From CAVVST01 sp963750995 (lineage in GTDB: Bacteria; Acidobacteriota; Vicinamibacteria; Vicinamibacterales; UBA2999), in the NCBI GenBank assembly GCA_963750995.1, contig CAVVST010000002.1, forward strand, positions 682,001 through 746,000: a DNA stretch of 64,000 bases, read 5' to 3'. Below, piece by piece: positions 17,350 through 25,591 of this stretch. The notes beneath the pieces were generated by a model that was given only the letters and a program-made list of their open reading frames with translations, ran no database searches and was not told where the DNA came from. Position numbers and translations under genes: made by a program. Positions within the stretch are counted from its first letter, which is position 1, and each line of letters opens with the position of its first letter.

Positions 17350-18327
17350 CTACTTCGCGTACTTCCTGAACATCCCGGTCGACACTTCGGCGGCGTACAC
17401 GTTGCCCTGCGCGTCGGCCCCCACGCCTTCCACGCCGTTGTTGTTGTTCTTCTCCGGGTCGGGCTCCACGAACGGAATCAGGGCCGTCACCTTGCCGTCT
17501 TTCGCGCTGCCGATGCGGATGCCTCGCGTGTAGCCTGGGTTCGTCCTGCTGTTCGACTGTGAATCGGCCACGTAGATGTTGTCGTTCCCGTCGATGAACA
17601 CGCCGCTCGGGCGGCCGAACTGCTTCCACTGGTCGAGAAGTCGTCCGTCCTGATCGAAGATCTGGATGCGGTTGTTGGTCCGATCGGCCACGAAGATCCG
17701 CCCGCGCGAATCGATCGTGATGCTGTGCGGCAGGTTGAATTCGCCCGGCCCCGATCCGCGCGTGCCCCAGGCTTTGATGAACTTCCCGTCCTTCGAGAAC
17801 TTGACGATGCGGTTGACCGGACCCTCCATGTGGCCGTCGGCGACGAAGATGTCGCCGTTCTGAGCGATGGCGACATCGGCCGGCCCGCTGAACACGTCGG
17901 TGCCGGCACCGGCGACGCCCGCCTTGCCGAGCGTCATCAGGAGTTTGCCGTCAGAGCTGAATTTGAAGATCTGGTTGCCCTTGCCTTCGGTCATCATCGC
18001 GTCGGTCACCCAGACATTGCCCTCTCGATCGACCGTAATGCCGTGCGCCTGCACGAACATGCCGTTACCGAAACTCTTCACGACGTTGCCGGACTGATCG
18101 AACCTCATGATCGGCGGGTCCGCCCGATTGAACGTCCAGATGTCGCCGTTGGACGCCGGATCGGCGCCCTGGCCACCCGCCCATTTCGACCCGGGCGGCA
18201 GCTTCGCCCAGTTCGCAACCTCGTGATACGGGGTCGGCAGCTTCTCATTCTGTGCGCCCACGTCCGCCGCGGCGGCTGCGAGCACGACGGCGATGGTTCC
18301 GGCGAGCGCTGATTTCAGGCGAGCCAT
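17350..18327 (-). CDS. Secreted NHL six-bladed beta-propeller
   Basis: 325 residues with a signal peptide (A-G-T-I-A-V-V-L-A-A-A-A-A-D-V-G-A). At least five NHL blades are visible: H-G-I-T-V-D-R-E-G-N-V-W-V-T-D-A, G-K-L-L-M-T-L-G-K-A-G-V-A-G, D-V-A-I-A-Q-N-G-D-I-F-V-A-D-G, S-I-T-I-D-S-R-G-R-I-F-V-A-D-R-T-N-N-R, and F-I-D-G-N-D-N-I-Y-V-A-D. The arrangement resembles the propellers of peptidyl-glycine alpha-amidating lyase relatives, but the lyase residues cannot be confirmed. The start is one base after the stop of the TonB-dependent receptor gene, so expression is coupled. It probably acts in the periplasm on, or as a cofactor for, what the receptor imports (inference from context). Confidence 0.85.
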   Translation of the reverse strand: MARLKSALAGTIAVVLAAAAADVGAQNEKLPTPYHEVANWAKLPPGSKWAGGQGADPASNGDIWTFNRADPPIMRFDQSGNVVKSFGNGMFVQAHGITVDREGNVWVTDAMMTEGKGNQIFKFSSDGKLLMTLGKAGVAGAGTDVFSGPADVAIAQNGDIFVADGHMEGPVNRIVKFSKDGKFIKAWGTRGSGPGEFNLPHSITIDSRGRIFVADRTNNRIQIFDQDGRLLDQWKQFGRPSGVFIDGNDNIYVADSQSNSRTNPGYTRGIRIGSAKDGKVTALIPFVEPDPEKNNNNGVEGVGADAQGNVYAAEVSTGMFRKYAK

Positions 18328-18328
18328 A

Positions 18329-21223
18329 TCAGAACGCGATCCGGAACCCGAACTGGGCCGAGCGCGATTGATACGCGACGTTCTGCACCGTCGTCGACGT
18401 TCCCGCAGTGGCGGTTGGCCGGCCGTACTGGCGATTGGACTCGACCGTCACATAGTTTCCGTAGTTCTCGTGGTTGAACAGGTTGAAGACCTCCGCGATG
18501 CCGTCCACGTTTAGACCGCCGACGTTGAAGCGGCGCTGGAGCCGCACGTCCACGCGATGTAAGGGATCCCCGACGAAGTTGTTGCGCGGCACGATCGTCC
18601 CATCCGGCCGCAGCCGGTTGGTGGAAAACGAACCCATGCGCCGCAGGTCGCCGCCGTAGGTCGTGGCGCGGCGCTTGCCGGAGCCGTAGAAATACAGGCC
18701 GCTCACCTGGAAGCCGTATCCCACATCGACGATACCGTTGAAGACAGCCCGATGGCGCTGGTCGCCCACGCCGAGCGTCCACTCCCCGCCGAAATCTGGC
18801 GCCAGCTCGAATCCGACTCCCTCCGGCTGCGGCTCGAAGTCCCTGTAGCGGGACAACTGGTACTGGCCAGCGGCCTGCCAACGGTTGCTGAATCGTTTCT
18901 GAAGGCCGAACTCCAGCGTCTGACGCGAAGTCTCGGCGCGGGTCTGCACAACCCCGACCGGGCCCCAGCCGGGATACGGCCTGCGGGAGACATCGGTGAA
19001 CGGATAGTTCGCCCGGGTGGCCGGGTTGTACGACAGATTGACCTGCTCGACGAAGAAGCCGCGATCGCCGGGTCTTCCACCCCAACCTCCGTCGTTGCGC
19101 GACTCGTTGAGCATCAGGTCGACCGAGACCGCCATCGCCTCCCCGACCTGCCGCTCGACGCCAATCGACGTTTGATAGCTGTACGGCTCGCTAGGGTCCG
19201 CACTGCTGATCGGATCGATGATGCTGCGCTCCCTTCCGAGCGCAAGAATCTGGTCGCGCGTCGGCGCGGGACCGTTGAAGGGATTGACGACGAAGTCGGG
19301 CCGCCCATCGTTGACCACCACCACCTGGGCGGTGCTCGCAGCCTGGATGTTCTGTGTGGGGATAGTATTGCCGAGGCCCACGAAATAGAGGCCAAACCCT
19401 CCACGAACCACGGTCCGGTCGTTCGGGCTGTACGCGAACCCAATCCGCGGCGCCACATTGTTCATGTCGTCCTTCCGGCCGGCCGGCAGGAACGGCAGAA
19501 CCTCCACGTCGTTTGCGAACTTGTTGAAGGACACGTCGTAGCGCACTCCGAGGTTCAGCGTCAGGCGCGGCGAGATCGTCCAGTCGTCCTGCGCCCACAC
19601 TCCCAGATCCGGCCGGCGAATCGAAGGGCCGAGCTCACCGGTGATCCACTCGAACTGCCTGGCGATCCGGGCCAGCTCGGGTGCGTTTCGCCTCCACGTA
19701 GAGGGATCGTTCCACACCGGGAAGAGTTCCTGGAGATTGGCCGGAACTGGACCTCCCGAGAGATCCATCACGCCGGCGCACGAGCCACAGCTTCCCTGGA
19801 CTGTCCACACCGAGAGGAGCTCCCCTCCGCTCTTCAGCGTGTGAGAACCGGGGCCCACCTGGTACGTGTAGGTGAACTGATCCCGGAACGTCCAGACGTT
19901 TTCCGTAAACCCCGTCGGCGCCGGAGAACACCCCCCAATCTGATAGCCGCCGAGGAATCGCAGGCACAGGATTCTGCTGCGGCCTCCGACGTCGGCTGGC
20001 AGGAGGCTCTCGGTGAACGGGTCGGTGAGTGTGTTGTCCGCCAGGTCCCAGGCGCTGGAGTAGCCGACCTTCAGCTCGTTCACGGCGCGATTGCCGAAAA
20101 TCTGTGTCAGGCTGCCGATCGTGCTGTGCATGTGCGATTCCATCGTGTTCATGGCCGATGGATGGAGCAGCGCTCCGCCGCCCTGGAGGAACTTCGGGAC
20201 ATCCGACTTCGCGAAGCGGACCGACAGATGCTGCTGGCGGCTGACCTCGAGGTCCCCGCGGCCGAGGAACTTGCGCGCGGTCTTGGCGAATTCCTCGCTA
20301 TCGAGGTTGAAGAACGTGTACGGGCTGTCGAACGTGAGAATCTGCGGCTCGCGCTCGTACTCGTAGCTGCCGAAGAAATGCGCGCGGTTCCGGATGATGG
20401 GACCACCGAGCGTTCCGCTGATCTGCTGGTTCGAGTACGGGAGCACCCGCTGCTGGATGAAGTCGGCCGCGTTGAAGCGATCATCACGGAAGTAGCCGGC
20501 AAACGTCCCCGCCAGGCTGTTGGTCCCCGACTTGGTAATGACGTTCAGCTGCGCGCCGTGCGTCCGCCCCTGGGTCGCGTCAAACCGGTTGGCGACGAAC
20601 TCGAACTCGGCGATGGCATCCCGGCTGAAGGTGGGATTCATGCGGCGGAACAGCTGCGTCGTTACTTGCTGGCCGTCGATATTGAGGTTGTAGTCGAACC
20701 GGTTGCCGGAATCGGTGGGCGTGTCGGCTGTGTGGTTGGCGGTCTGGCCGCGGGCAAGGAGCGTCAGATCGAAGAAGTTGCGGCCGTTGAGAGGCAGTTC
20801 CTCGATCTGCCGCGTGTTGACGACGCCGCTCACCCTCGTGCTGGTGGGATTGACCAGCGGTGCCTCGCCGGTGACGGTCACCGTCTCCTGAACGGTCGAC
20901 GGCGACATCTGCAAATTCACCACGACTTCCTGACCGACCGACAAAGACAGCCCGGTCCGCGTGACCGTCGCAAAGCCCGCCAGTGCCGCCGTTATCTGGT
21001 GAGTGCCGATGCGTGTCGGGATTCGAAACCCGCCGCGGCCGTCGGTCACGACCTCGGTGGTCGTCCCCGTCGCCTCGTGAATCGCGCGGACGACCACCCC
21101 CGGCAGCACCGCGCCGGTCGTGTCCGCGATCTGGCCAATCAGTGTCGCTTCCTGTGCGGAAGCGCCGATCGGTAACGCCAGGATCCCCGTCGTCAACACC
21201 GCGAGTACAACCCGTGACTGCAT
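18329..21223 (-). CDS. Oar-like TonB-dependent outer-membrane receptor
   Basis: 964 residues. The ATG at 21223 follows AGGAGG. Signal peptide L-A-V-L-T-T-G-I-L-A-L-P-I-G-A-S-A, then the carboxypeptidase-regulatory-like domain (I-A-D-T-T-G-A-V-L-P-G-V-V-V-R-A). The plug starts near residue 120 (E-L-P-L-N-G-R-N-F-F-D-L-T), and the barrel ends F-G-F-R-I-A-F with the terminal Phe. Sections such as G-T-L-G-G-P-I-I-R-N-R-A-H-F-F-G are standard for Oar-like receptors. It is the first gene of a minus-strand operon that continues with the NHL protein and two WEGD proteins. The ligand is unknown. The frame is intact over the whole length, unlike the third receptor in this window. Confidence 0.9.
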   Translation of the reverse strand: MQSRVVLAVLTTGILALPIGASAQEATLIGQIADTTGAVLPGVVVRAIHEATGTTTEVVTDGRGGFRIPTRIGTHQITAALAGFATVTRTGLSLSVGQEVVVNLQMSPSTVQETVTVTGEAPLVNPTSTRVSGVVNTRQIEELPLNGRNFFDLTLLARGQTANHTADTPTDSGNRFDYNLNIDGQQVTTQLFRRMNPTFSRDAIAEFEFVANRFDATQGRTHGAQLNVITKSGTNSLAGTFAGYFRDDRFNAADFIQQRVLPYSNQQISGTLGGPIIRNRAHFFGSYEYEREPQILTFDSPYTFFNLDSEEFAKTARKFLGRGDLEVSRQQHLSVRFAKSDVPKFLQGGGALLHPSAMNTMESHMHSTIGSLTQIFGNRAVNELKVGYSSAWDLADNTLTDPFTESLLPADVGGRSRILCLRFLGGYQIGGCSPAPTGFTENVWTFRDQFTYTYQVGPGSHTLKSGGELLSVWTVQGSCGSCAGVMDLSGGPVPANLQELFPVWNDPSTWRRNAPELARIARQFEWITGELGPSIRRPDLGVWAQDDWTISPRLTLNLGVRYDVSFNKFANDVEVLPFLPAGRKDDMNNVAPRIGFAYSPNDRTVVRGGFGLYFVGLGNTIPTQNIQAASTAQVVVVNDGRPDFVVNPFNGPAPTRDQILALGRERSIIDPISSADPSEPYSYQTSIGVERQVGEAMAVSVDLMLNESRNDGGWGGRPGDRGFFVEQVNLSYNPATRANYPFTDVSRRPYPGWGPVGVVQTRAETSRQTLEFGLQKRFSNRWQAAGQYQLSRYRDFEPQPEGVGFELAPDFGGEWTLGVGDQRHRAVFNGIVDVGYGFQVSGLYFYGSGKRRATTYGGDLRRMGSFSTNRLRPDGTIVPRNNFVGDPLHRVDVRLQRRFNVGGLNVDGIAEVFNLFNHENYGNYVTVESNRQYGRPTATAGTSTTVQNVAYQSRSAQFGFRIAF

Positions 21224-21324
21224 GGAGATCCTCCTGTTAGGGTCGAGCGTTTTGAGCCTACGCGTGATTAGGCCGCTGAACGATTCGTTCGAGTGTCGGG
21301 ATGGTTGCTCTTGCTGTGCTCGCG

Positions 21325-21738
21325 CTAGTTTTCGCCCTTGCCGCGAATATTGGATTCCGTTCCCCGCGAGTAAAACTTGCCGTTGACTTCCATTCCTACG
21401 AACTCGGCAGTGCGCTTGGAACTGTCCCTCGGAGGATGGGCGATGATCTTGACGTGGTTTCCGACCTTGAGGATCTGCGGCGAAATCCCGGAGGCCACCA
21501 TCATGGCCGCCCCGGCGCCTTCAAAACCCCAGCTCTCGGTCTTGCCGGTGGGACCCGGCACGTCGAGAGCAATCCACATGTGCGGAAACCTCCACTGGAC
21601 CTCGGTGACCACTCCCTCGACGGAAATCAACTTCTGGACGTCGAACATCGCGCGCGAATGATGGGCCGATGGCACCGCCGTCGTCCACGCGAATCCGAGC
21701 AACACCGTCAGAATGCCGACTGTCTTGCGCGACATCAT
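21325..21738 (-). CDS. DUF6152 secreted protein
   Basis: 137 residues. A signal peptide ends at V-P-S-A, and the mature chain would start H-H-S-R-A-M-F-D-V. The domain then follows the DUF6152 pattern: G-V-V-T-E-V-Q-W-R-F-P-H-M-W-I-A-L-D-V, a Trp-containing strand (E-S-W-G-F-E-G), and L-K-V-G-N-H-V-K-I-I-A. This suggests a small beta-barrel, possibly OB-like. The family's function is not known. It is last of a three-gene set (WEGD at 22231, DUF6152 at 21766, this gene) with 27-30 nt gaps. The F-P-H here replaces the N-P-H of most copies. Confidence 0.8.
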   Translation of the reverse strand: MMSRKTVGILTVLLGFAWTTAVPSAHHSRAMFDVQKLISVEGVVTEVQWRFPHMWIALDVPGPTGKTESWGFEGAGAAMMVASGISPQILKVGNHVKIIAHPPRDSSKRTAEFVGMEVNGKFYSRGTESNIRGKGEN

Positions 21739-21765
21739 GATGAGACTCCTTCGATCGCTCGCGCG

Positions 21766-22200
21766 CTATTTCGCCGCGGCGATCTCTTTCGGGTCACCCC
21801 TCACGTGAAAGAAATGGCCGTCGGCATAGGTAATTCTCATCAGCAATCCCAGCTGCCTCTCCGTCTTTACGTTGTCCTTCGCCGGGCTGAGATGGACGGT
21901 CACGACCTCGCCTTCCGAGGCGTCGTTCAAGAGGGTCTGCCGGCTGATGCCGGCAGAGCGAAGATGATTCGTCGGCGGCGATTCCACCGCCCACGTGGTG
22001 ATCTTTCCGCTGCTGTCCTTGACGTCGAGACTGATGTAGACGTGGGGGTTGATCCAGTCGATCTTCGAGATCACGCCTTTCAGCGCCGTCACCGTGCTGA
22101 CGTCGAATATGTCGTTGAACGAGTGATGCGCCTGGGCCGAAGATGCCCCCAGTACAAACAACACGGCCAGTATGGGACGGACGCAGTTCCGCAGGTTCAT
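21766..22200 (-). CDS. DUF6152 secreted protein
   Basis: 144 residues. The signal peptide ends A-Q-A, and the mature start is H-H-S-F-N-D-I-F-D-V. Landmarks are G-V-I-S-K-I-D-W-I-N-P-H-V-Y-I-S-L-D-V, K-D-S-S-G-K-I-T-T-W-A-V-E-S and S-E-G-E-V-V-T-V-H-L. The ending differs from other copies (Y-A-D-G-H-F-F-H-V-R-G-D-P-K-E-I). Both the N-terminal His pair and the N-P-H are kept. It is separated by 30 nt from the WEGD gene upstream and by 27 nt from the second DUF6152 gene downstream, so the three are probably one transcript. It probably resides in the periplasm. Confidence 0.85.
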   Translation of the reverse strand: MNLRNCVRPILAVLFVLGASSAQAHHSFNDIFDVSTVTALKGVISKIDWINPHVYISLDVKDSSGKITTWAVESPPTNHLRSAGISRQTLLNDASEGEVVTVHLSPAKDNVKTERQLGLLMRITYADGHFFHVRGDPKEIAAAK

Positions 22201-22230
22201 GGTGCAATCTCCCTCTCAACCGAACCGACG

Positions 22231-23091
22231 CTAGCGAATGTTGCTGTGGTACGAGAGATCCTGCTTGAGTGGCGTATCCCGGTCGTCGCAGAACGCCGCT
22301 TCTTCGATTTCGTCGTCGGCCGGCCTCAGCGTGAACGTGCGCGGGTTCATCTTCCAGGGTTCCACCAGCACCGCCGGGTCCTCGACGGTCGCCTGCCATG
22401 TCAGCGTGTTGCCTTGACGGGTCAGCCGCTCGAACACGCGCACGTCCTCGGTGTGGAACAGCCCGCTATCGCCCAGCCAGGTGTCGGCGCTCAAGTTCCT
22501 CACCTCGATGACCAGCGTGTCGCCCTCCCAGCGGCCGACTGAAATGCCATGAGGCGACGGGTCGATGGCCAGGTTGCCTGACTGGCCGGCGACGTTTGGC
22601 ACGCGAGATGTTCGATGCGGGCGGCCGTCCGTCGGAATGACGCGGAAAAAATTGCCGTTCAGGTCGTCGTAGAGGATCACCACCTCGCGGGGGGTTTGGA
22701 AGATGCGCTGCGGAGGACCGATACGTGGTACCCCCGGAGGTCCACAGGTGTACGTCCAATCCTCGTGGACCTGGTTCTTCTCCAGTTCCTTGACCTTCGC
22801 CTCGAACTCCGGTTTGTACTTCGGCGTGCCCGGGTGGATCTCCCGGAGGCCGGCAAAGGCATCCACGATCACGACCGACTCACCATCGCGCTTGGTCGTA
22901 ATCGGCGCGGAACGGCGGTACCAGTAGCCGTTCAGGTCGGGATGCCCGTCGGGCATGCGCGGGGTTGCGGCTGCGGACGCAGCGGCCGGCGCCGGTTGAG
23001 CGCCCTGCCCGGAAACCTTCGTCCCTGCGGTGTACGCGGCAACGGCGGCGACGGCAACAATGAGGACCAGAGCAAAGAAATGTCGCCTCAT
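22231..23091 (-). CDS. Secreted WEGD-family protein
   Basis: 286 residues. The start at 23091 (M-R-R-H-F-F-A-L-V-L-I-V-A-V) is chosen over open-frame extension to 23160 because CAGGAG lies 8-9 nt upstream and a signal peptide begins at once. The core has H-P-D-L-N-G-Y-W-Y-R-R, Y-T-C-G-P-P-G-V-P-R, F-R-V-I-P-T-D-G-R-P-H, S-V-G-R-W-E-G-D-T-L-V-I-E-V-R-N-L, H-T-E-D-V-R-V-F-E-R, and the C-terminal E-E-A-A-F-C-D-D-R-D. Both family Cys are present. An insert with K-E-L-E-K-N-Q-V-H-E-D-W precedes the first Cys. It is the first gene of the WEGD + DUF6152 + DUF6152 unit, with a UUCG hairpin upstream. Confidence 0.8.
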   Translation of the reverse strand: MRRHFFALVLIVAVAAVAAYTAGTKVSGQGAQPAPAAASAAATPRMPDGHPDLNGYWYRRSAPITTKRDGESVVIVDAFAGLREIHPGTPKYKPEFEAKVKELEKNQVHEDWTYTCGPPGVPRIGPPQRIFQTPREVVILYDDLNGNFFRVIPTDGRPHRTSRVPNVAGQSGNLAIDPSPHGISVGRWEGDTLVIEVRNLSADTWLGDSGLFHTEDVRVFERLTRQGNTLTWQATVEDPAVLVEPWKMNPRTFTLRPADDEIEEAAFCDDRDTPLKQDLSYHSNIR

Positions 23092-23110
23092 CTTAGACAC
23101 TCCTGTCATT

Positions 23111-23130
23111 GGTCGCCCTTCGGGGCGACC
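23111..23130 (-). terminator. UUCG-type hairpin between cytochrome and WEGD genes
   Basis: GGTCGCCC (23111-23118), loop TTCG, GGGCGACC (23123-23130): a perfect 8-bp stem. It lies downstream of the cytochrome gene (stop at 23192) and just before the start of the next minus-strand gene. There is no clear U tract, so termination would be weak or factor-assisted; a leader hairpin is also possible. Confidence 0.45.
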
Positions 23131-23191
23131 GGCCTGAGGGCTGGCGGGAAGTATAGCCACCCGGTAGCTGCCTCACAACTTAAACATATGC

Positions 23192-24325
23192 CTACGCCGC
23201 CGGGGCCACCGGGGCGGGCCGCTCGAAGATCTTCCGGTCGATCGTGACGTTCGGCTGCACCTCGCTCAGCTCAATCGACATCCGCATGTAGGTCTGGCTC
23301 ACCGTCCGCCGATACGGGACCTTGACGCCGGCGACATCACGATAGTCCGCGTAGTCAATCTGGGTCGGCACGAAGCCGACCGGCGTCCGCGTCCATGTGA
23401 CCAGGCGCACGAGCAGGCCCGAATCATCGAAGTAGAGGTTCGCCGCCGGCTGCCCTCCCTGGAGGCCCTGGACGATCGTCACGCCCTGGTCGCCGATGAG
23501 GGCGAGACCGACCCGCCATTCGCTGAACAGCTGTTGAATCGAGCCGGGAAACGCCACGATGGCTTCCAGCCGCGCGCGGTCAAGGTTGCCGGCGGTCAGT
23601 GTCACCAGCGGCAGCGGTGTGTCGGGACCGGCGATCCATCCGCCGCGGCCGTTGAACGCCTTGGTATTGGTCCCGGTCGCGAGATGCGTGACCATCGTCA
23701 TCAGGTTCGGCGCGGCGGCGTAGATTTCGACCGGAATCTTCTCGAGCGAGGTATCGAATCCCGAGTAGCTGCCCTTGGCGACGTAGCTGGTGAGCTTCGC
23801 CAGCCGATCGGCGCCGCCCAGCGCCTGGATGTACTTGTCGAACACCTGGGTCGCCGTGATCCGCGGGTCCGGCGCAATCTCGCGCGCGTTCGGATCGAAC
23901 ACCGGTTCCGCGTACTGCAGCGCGAGATCCGATTCGCTGCGGGGCCGGTCGCTTCCGCCGTGGCAGGTGAAACAGGTCACGCGGGTCTGACCGGCGAAGA
24001 ACTGCTTGTTGATCGTGTTCATCATCACGATCATCTGTCGCGCCTTCATGATTCTCGGCGTCGACTGCGCAAACTTCGACTTGTCGAACACCGCCTCGGA
24101 GGCGTGGCAGAAGGTGCAGTCGTTGCCCATCGAATTGGCGAACATGCCCATCGCCTCGAAGAAGGTGTCGACCGGGATGCCCTTGAGCAGCATGACGCTC
24201 TTGAAGACGTCGTCGGTCAGCGTCACCTTCTCCTGCGGGGCTTGTGCGTGCGCTGCCGCGCCGAGCAGGCCCAGAACGGCAATCGCGGCGGCCCCCAGGA
24301 ACATACCCTTTGATCCGAGCTTCAT
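23192..24325 (-). CDS. Reaction-centre-type multihaem cytochrome c family protein
   Basis: 377 residues with a signal peptide (A-A-A-I-A-V-L-G-L-L-G-A-A-A-H-A). Two haem-binding C-x-x-C-H motifs are visible: N-D-C-T-F-C-H-A near residue 75 and T-C-F-T-C-H-G-G near residue 120. The helix N-T-I-N-K-Q-F-F-A-G lies between them, as in the photosynthetic reaction-centre cytochrome c subunit family often found in non-phototrophic Acidobacteria. The C-terminal 200 residues have no haem motif and look like a beta-rich domain (Y-V-A-K-G-S-Y-S-G-F-D, V-K-V-P-Y-R-R-T-V-S). It probably carries electrons in the periplasm. The operon context is a TonB receptor, an unknown secreted protein and a DUF6644 membrane protein upstream. 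Confidence 0.85.
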   Translation of the reverse strand: MKLGSKGMFLGAAAIAVLGLLGAAAHAQAPQEKVTLTDDVFKSVMLLKGIPVDTFFEAMGMFANSMGNDCTFCHASEAVFDKSKFAQSTPRIMKARQMIVMMNTINKQFFAGQTRVTCFTCHGGSDRPRSESDLALQYAEPVFDPNAREIAPDPRITATQVFDKYIQALGGADRLAKLTSYVAKGSYSGFDTSLEKIPVEIYAAAPNLMTMVTHLATGTNTKAFNGRGGWIAGPDTPLPLVTLTAGNLDRARLEAIVAFPGSIQQLFSEWRVGLALIGDQGVTIVQGLQGGQPAANLYFDDSGLLVRLVTWTRTPVGFVPTQIDYADYRDVAGVKVPYRRTVSQTYMRMSIELSEVQPNVTIDRKIFERPAPVAPAA

Positions 24326-24344
24326 GTCGTCTCCTTGCGTGAGG

Positions 24345-24821
24345 TTAGGGAAATCCGATGTACCGGCCCCCGAGGGCGACCGTGGTCCACAGCGTGATCG
24401 ACGTCAGCGCCACGGCCTTGCCCCACAGGGGATTCATGCGTGTTTCATCCGCCATGATCACTCGCCGGCGGACCGAGACGGTAAAGACCACCACCGCCAG
24501 CAGCGCCGCCATCTTCACCCAGAAAAACGTCAGGTAGTAATACTTGGTGGCGAAACACATGAACAGCGGTATGCCGGTGCAGACCATGACGAGCAGACCG
24601 CGGAACAGCCAGCGCTCGGCGTCCCGGGCCAGCTGCGCCACCGGCTGGCGCCGCAGCCCGAGTCCCAGCAGTCGCAGATCAACCAGCAGCACCGCCCCGC
24701 CGAGCACCGAAAGTCCCATCAAGTGGATCGTCGCGATGACGGGAAACAGCCACGGCGAGCCGCGCATCGCGACCAGGGGCGGAGAGAACTGAAGCCACTG
24801 GCAGAACTCGAGCAGGGACAT
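24345..24821 (-). CDS. DUF6644-type integral membrane protein
   Basis: 158 residues, M-S-L-L-E-F-C-Q-W-L at the start. It has four predicted helices: L-F-P-V-I-A-T-I-H-L-M-G-L-S-V-L-G, W-L-F-R-G-L-L-V-M-V-C-T-G-I-P-L, F-F-W-V-K-M-A-A-L-L-A-V-V-V-F, and A-L-T-S-I-T-L-W-T-T-V-A-L-G-G-R. One His in helix one (T-I-H-L) is shared with the paralogue at 13131-13670. The gene lies 19 nt before the cytochrome and 17 nt after an unknown secreted protein, which suggests it might anchor or pass electrons to the cytochrome. That is inference; the family has no known activity. Confidence 0.8.
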   Translation of the reverse strand: MSLLEFCQWLQFSPPLVAMRGSPWLFPVIATIHLMGLSVLGGAVLLVDLRLLGLGLRRQPVAQLARDAERWLFRGLLVMVCTGIPLFMCFATKYYYLTFFWVKMAALLAVVVFTVSVRRRVIMADETRMNPLWGKAVALTSITLWTTVALGGRYIGFP

Positions 24822-24838
24822 TCACGCCGTCCTGCGAT

Positions 24839-25508
24839 CTATCGCCACGACGCAATGTCCTCCGGACGGATCTCCACCCGCTGCGCGTAGACCGTCCCGG
24901 CGTACACGATCACGATTTCCTTGCCCGCCTGAATCGAGCCTGGCGCGAACGCCGCGAGCATGGCGCGCTCGGGCACCGCGGGTCCCAGAATGTTCCGCAA
25001 CTCGCGTGGTCTCTGGTTTGACCCACACCGGCTGAACGATCTGTGCCCGGTCGGTGGAACCAGGCGGCGTGACGATGACAAAGATCGTGTCCACCAGCCG
25101 ATCGGGACCGCTGACGTCGGTGCGTTCCCACGGCAGGGCGGCGACGTAGGTGAGGCCGTCCTGGATCTCGGCCGGAATATCCGCGGCGCTGAACGGCTTG
25201 CCGGCATCGTCCGCCTTGCGGGCCAGCATCGCGGCGCGGATGAACGGCGTGTAGACGGCCCCGAACGTCAGGATCTTGTTGGGGTCCAGCGTCTTGGCGA
25301 CCTCCGGATCGAGGGGGGCGTTGCGGGTCACCGGTTTCGATGGCCCCTTCAGCGCGTAGGGCGCCGGAGGCGCCGGTGCTTTCGCCGCGGCGATGGCCGC
25401 GTTCAGCATGTCAGCAGAGAGCGTCACAGGCGGCGTGGCCTGCGCAAACGCGGCCGCCGAACCCAGAACCAGGCACAACGCAAGCAGGCGTCCGCGCAGT
25501 CTCATCAT
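24839..25508 (-). pseudogene. Secreted protein of unknown function, one frameshift
   Basis: Start ATG-ATG at 25508 with GAGG upstream. The signal peptide is L-L-A-L-C-L-V-L-G-S-A-A-A-F-A. The first frame reads to V-W-V-K-P-E-T-T-R and then becomes low-complexity Arg-rich. The second frame resumes with E-L-R-N-I-L-G-P-A-V-P-E-R-A and ends with R-P-E-D-I-A-S-W-R, stop at 24839. The join lies near 25005. The repaired protein would be about 222 residues, extracytoplasmic and without a family I recognise. The segment N-K-I-L-T-F-G-A-V-Y-T-P-F-I-R-A-A looks conserved in style. It is 87 nt downstream of the receptor at 25592 and just upstream of the DUF6644 gene. Confidence 0.65.
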
Positions 25509-25591
25509 CGTCCTCGGAGTGTTGGTGTCCCCCAGACGCACGGGCGGAGTATGGAGGGCCTGCCGCCAGGCCCTCCATATCAGTGTACGTC

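Noticed and set aside
18752..21175. 807-codon open frame on the plus strand opposite the TonB receptor
   Set aside because: High GC opens long antisense frames. The product has no signal peptide, no domain and Arg/Gly/Val-rich composition; the minus-strand receptor explains the region.
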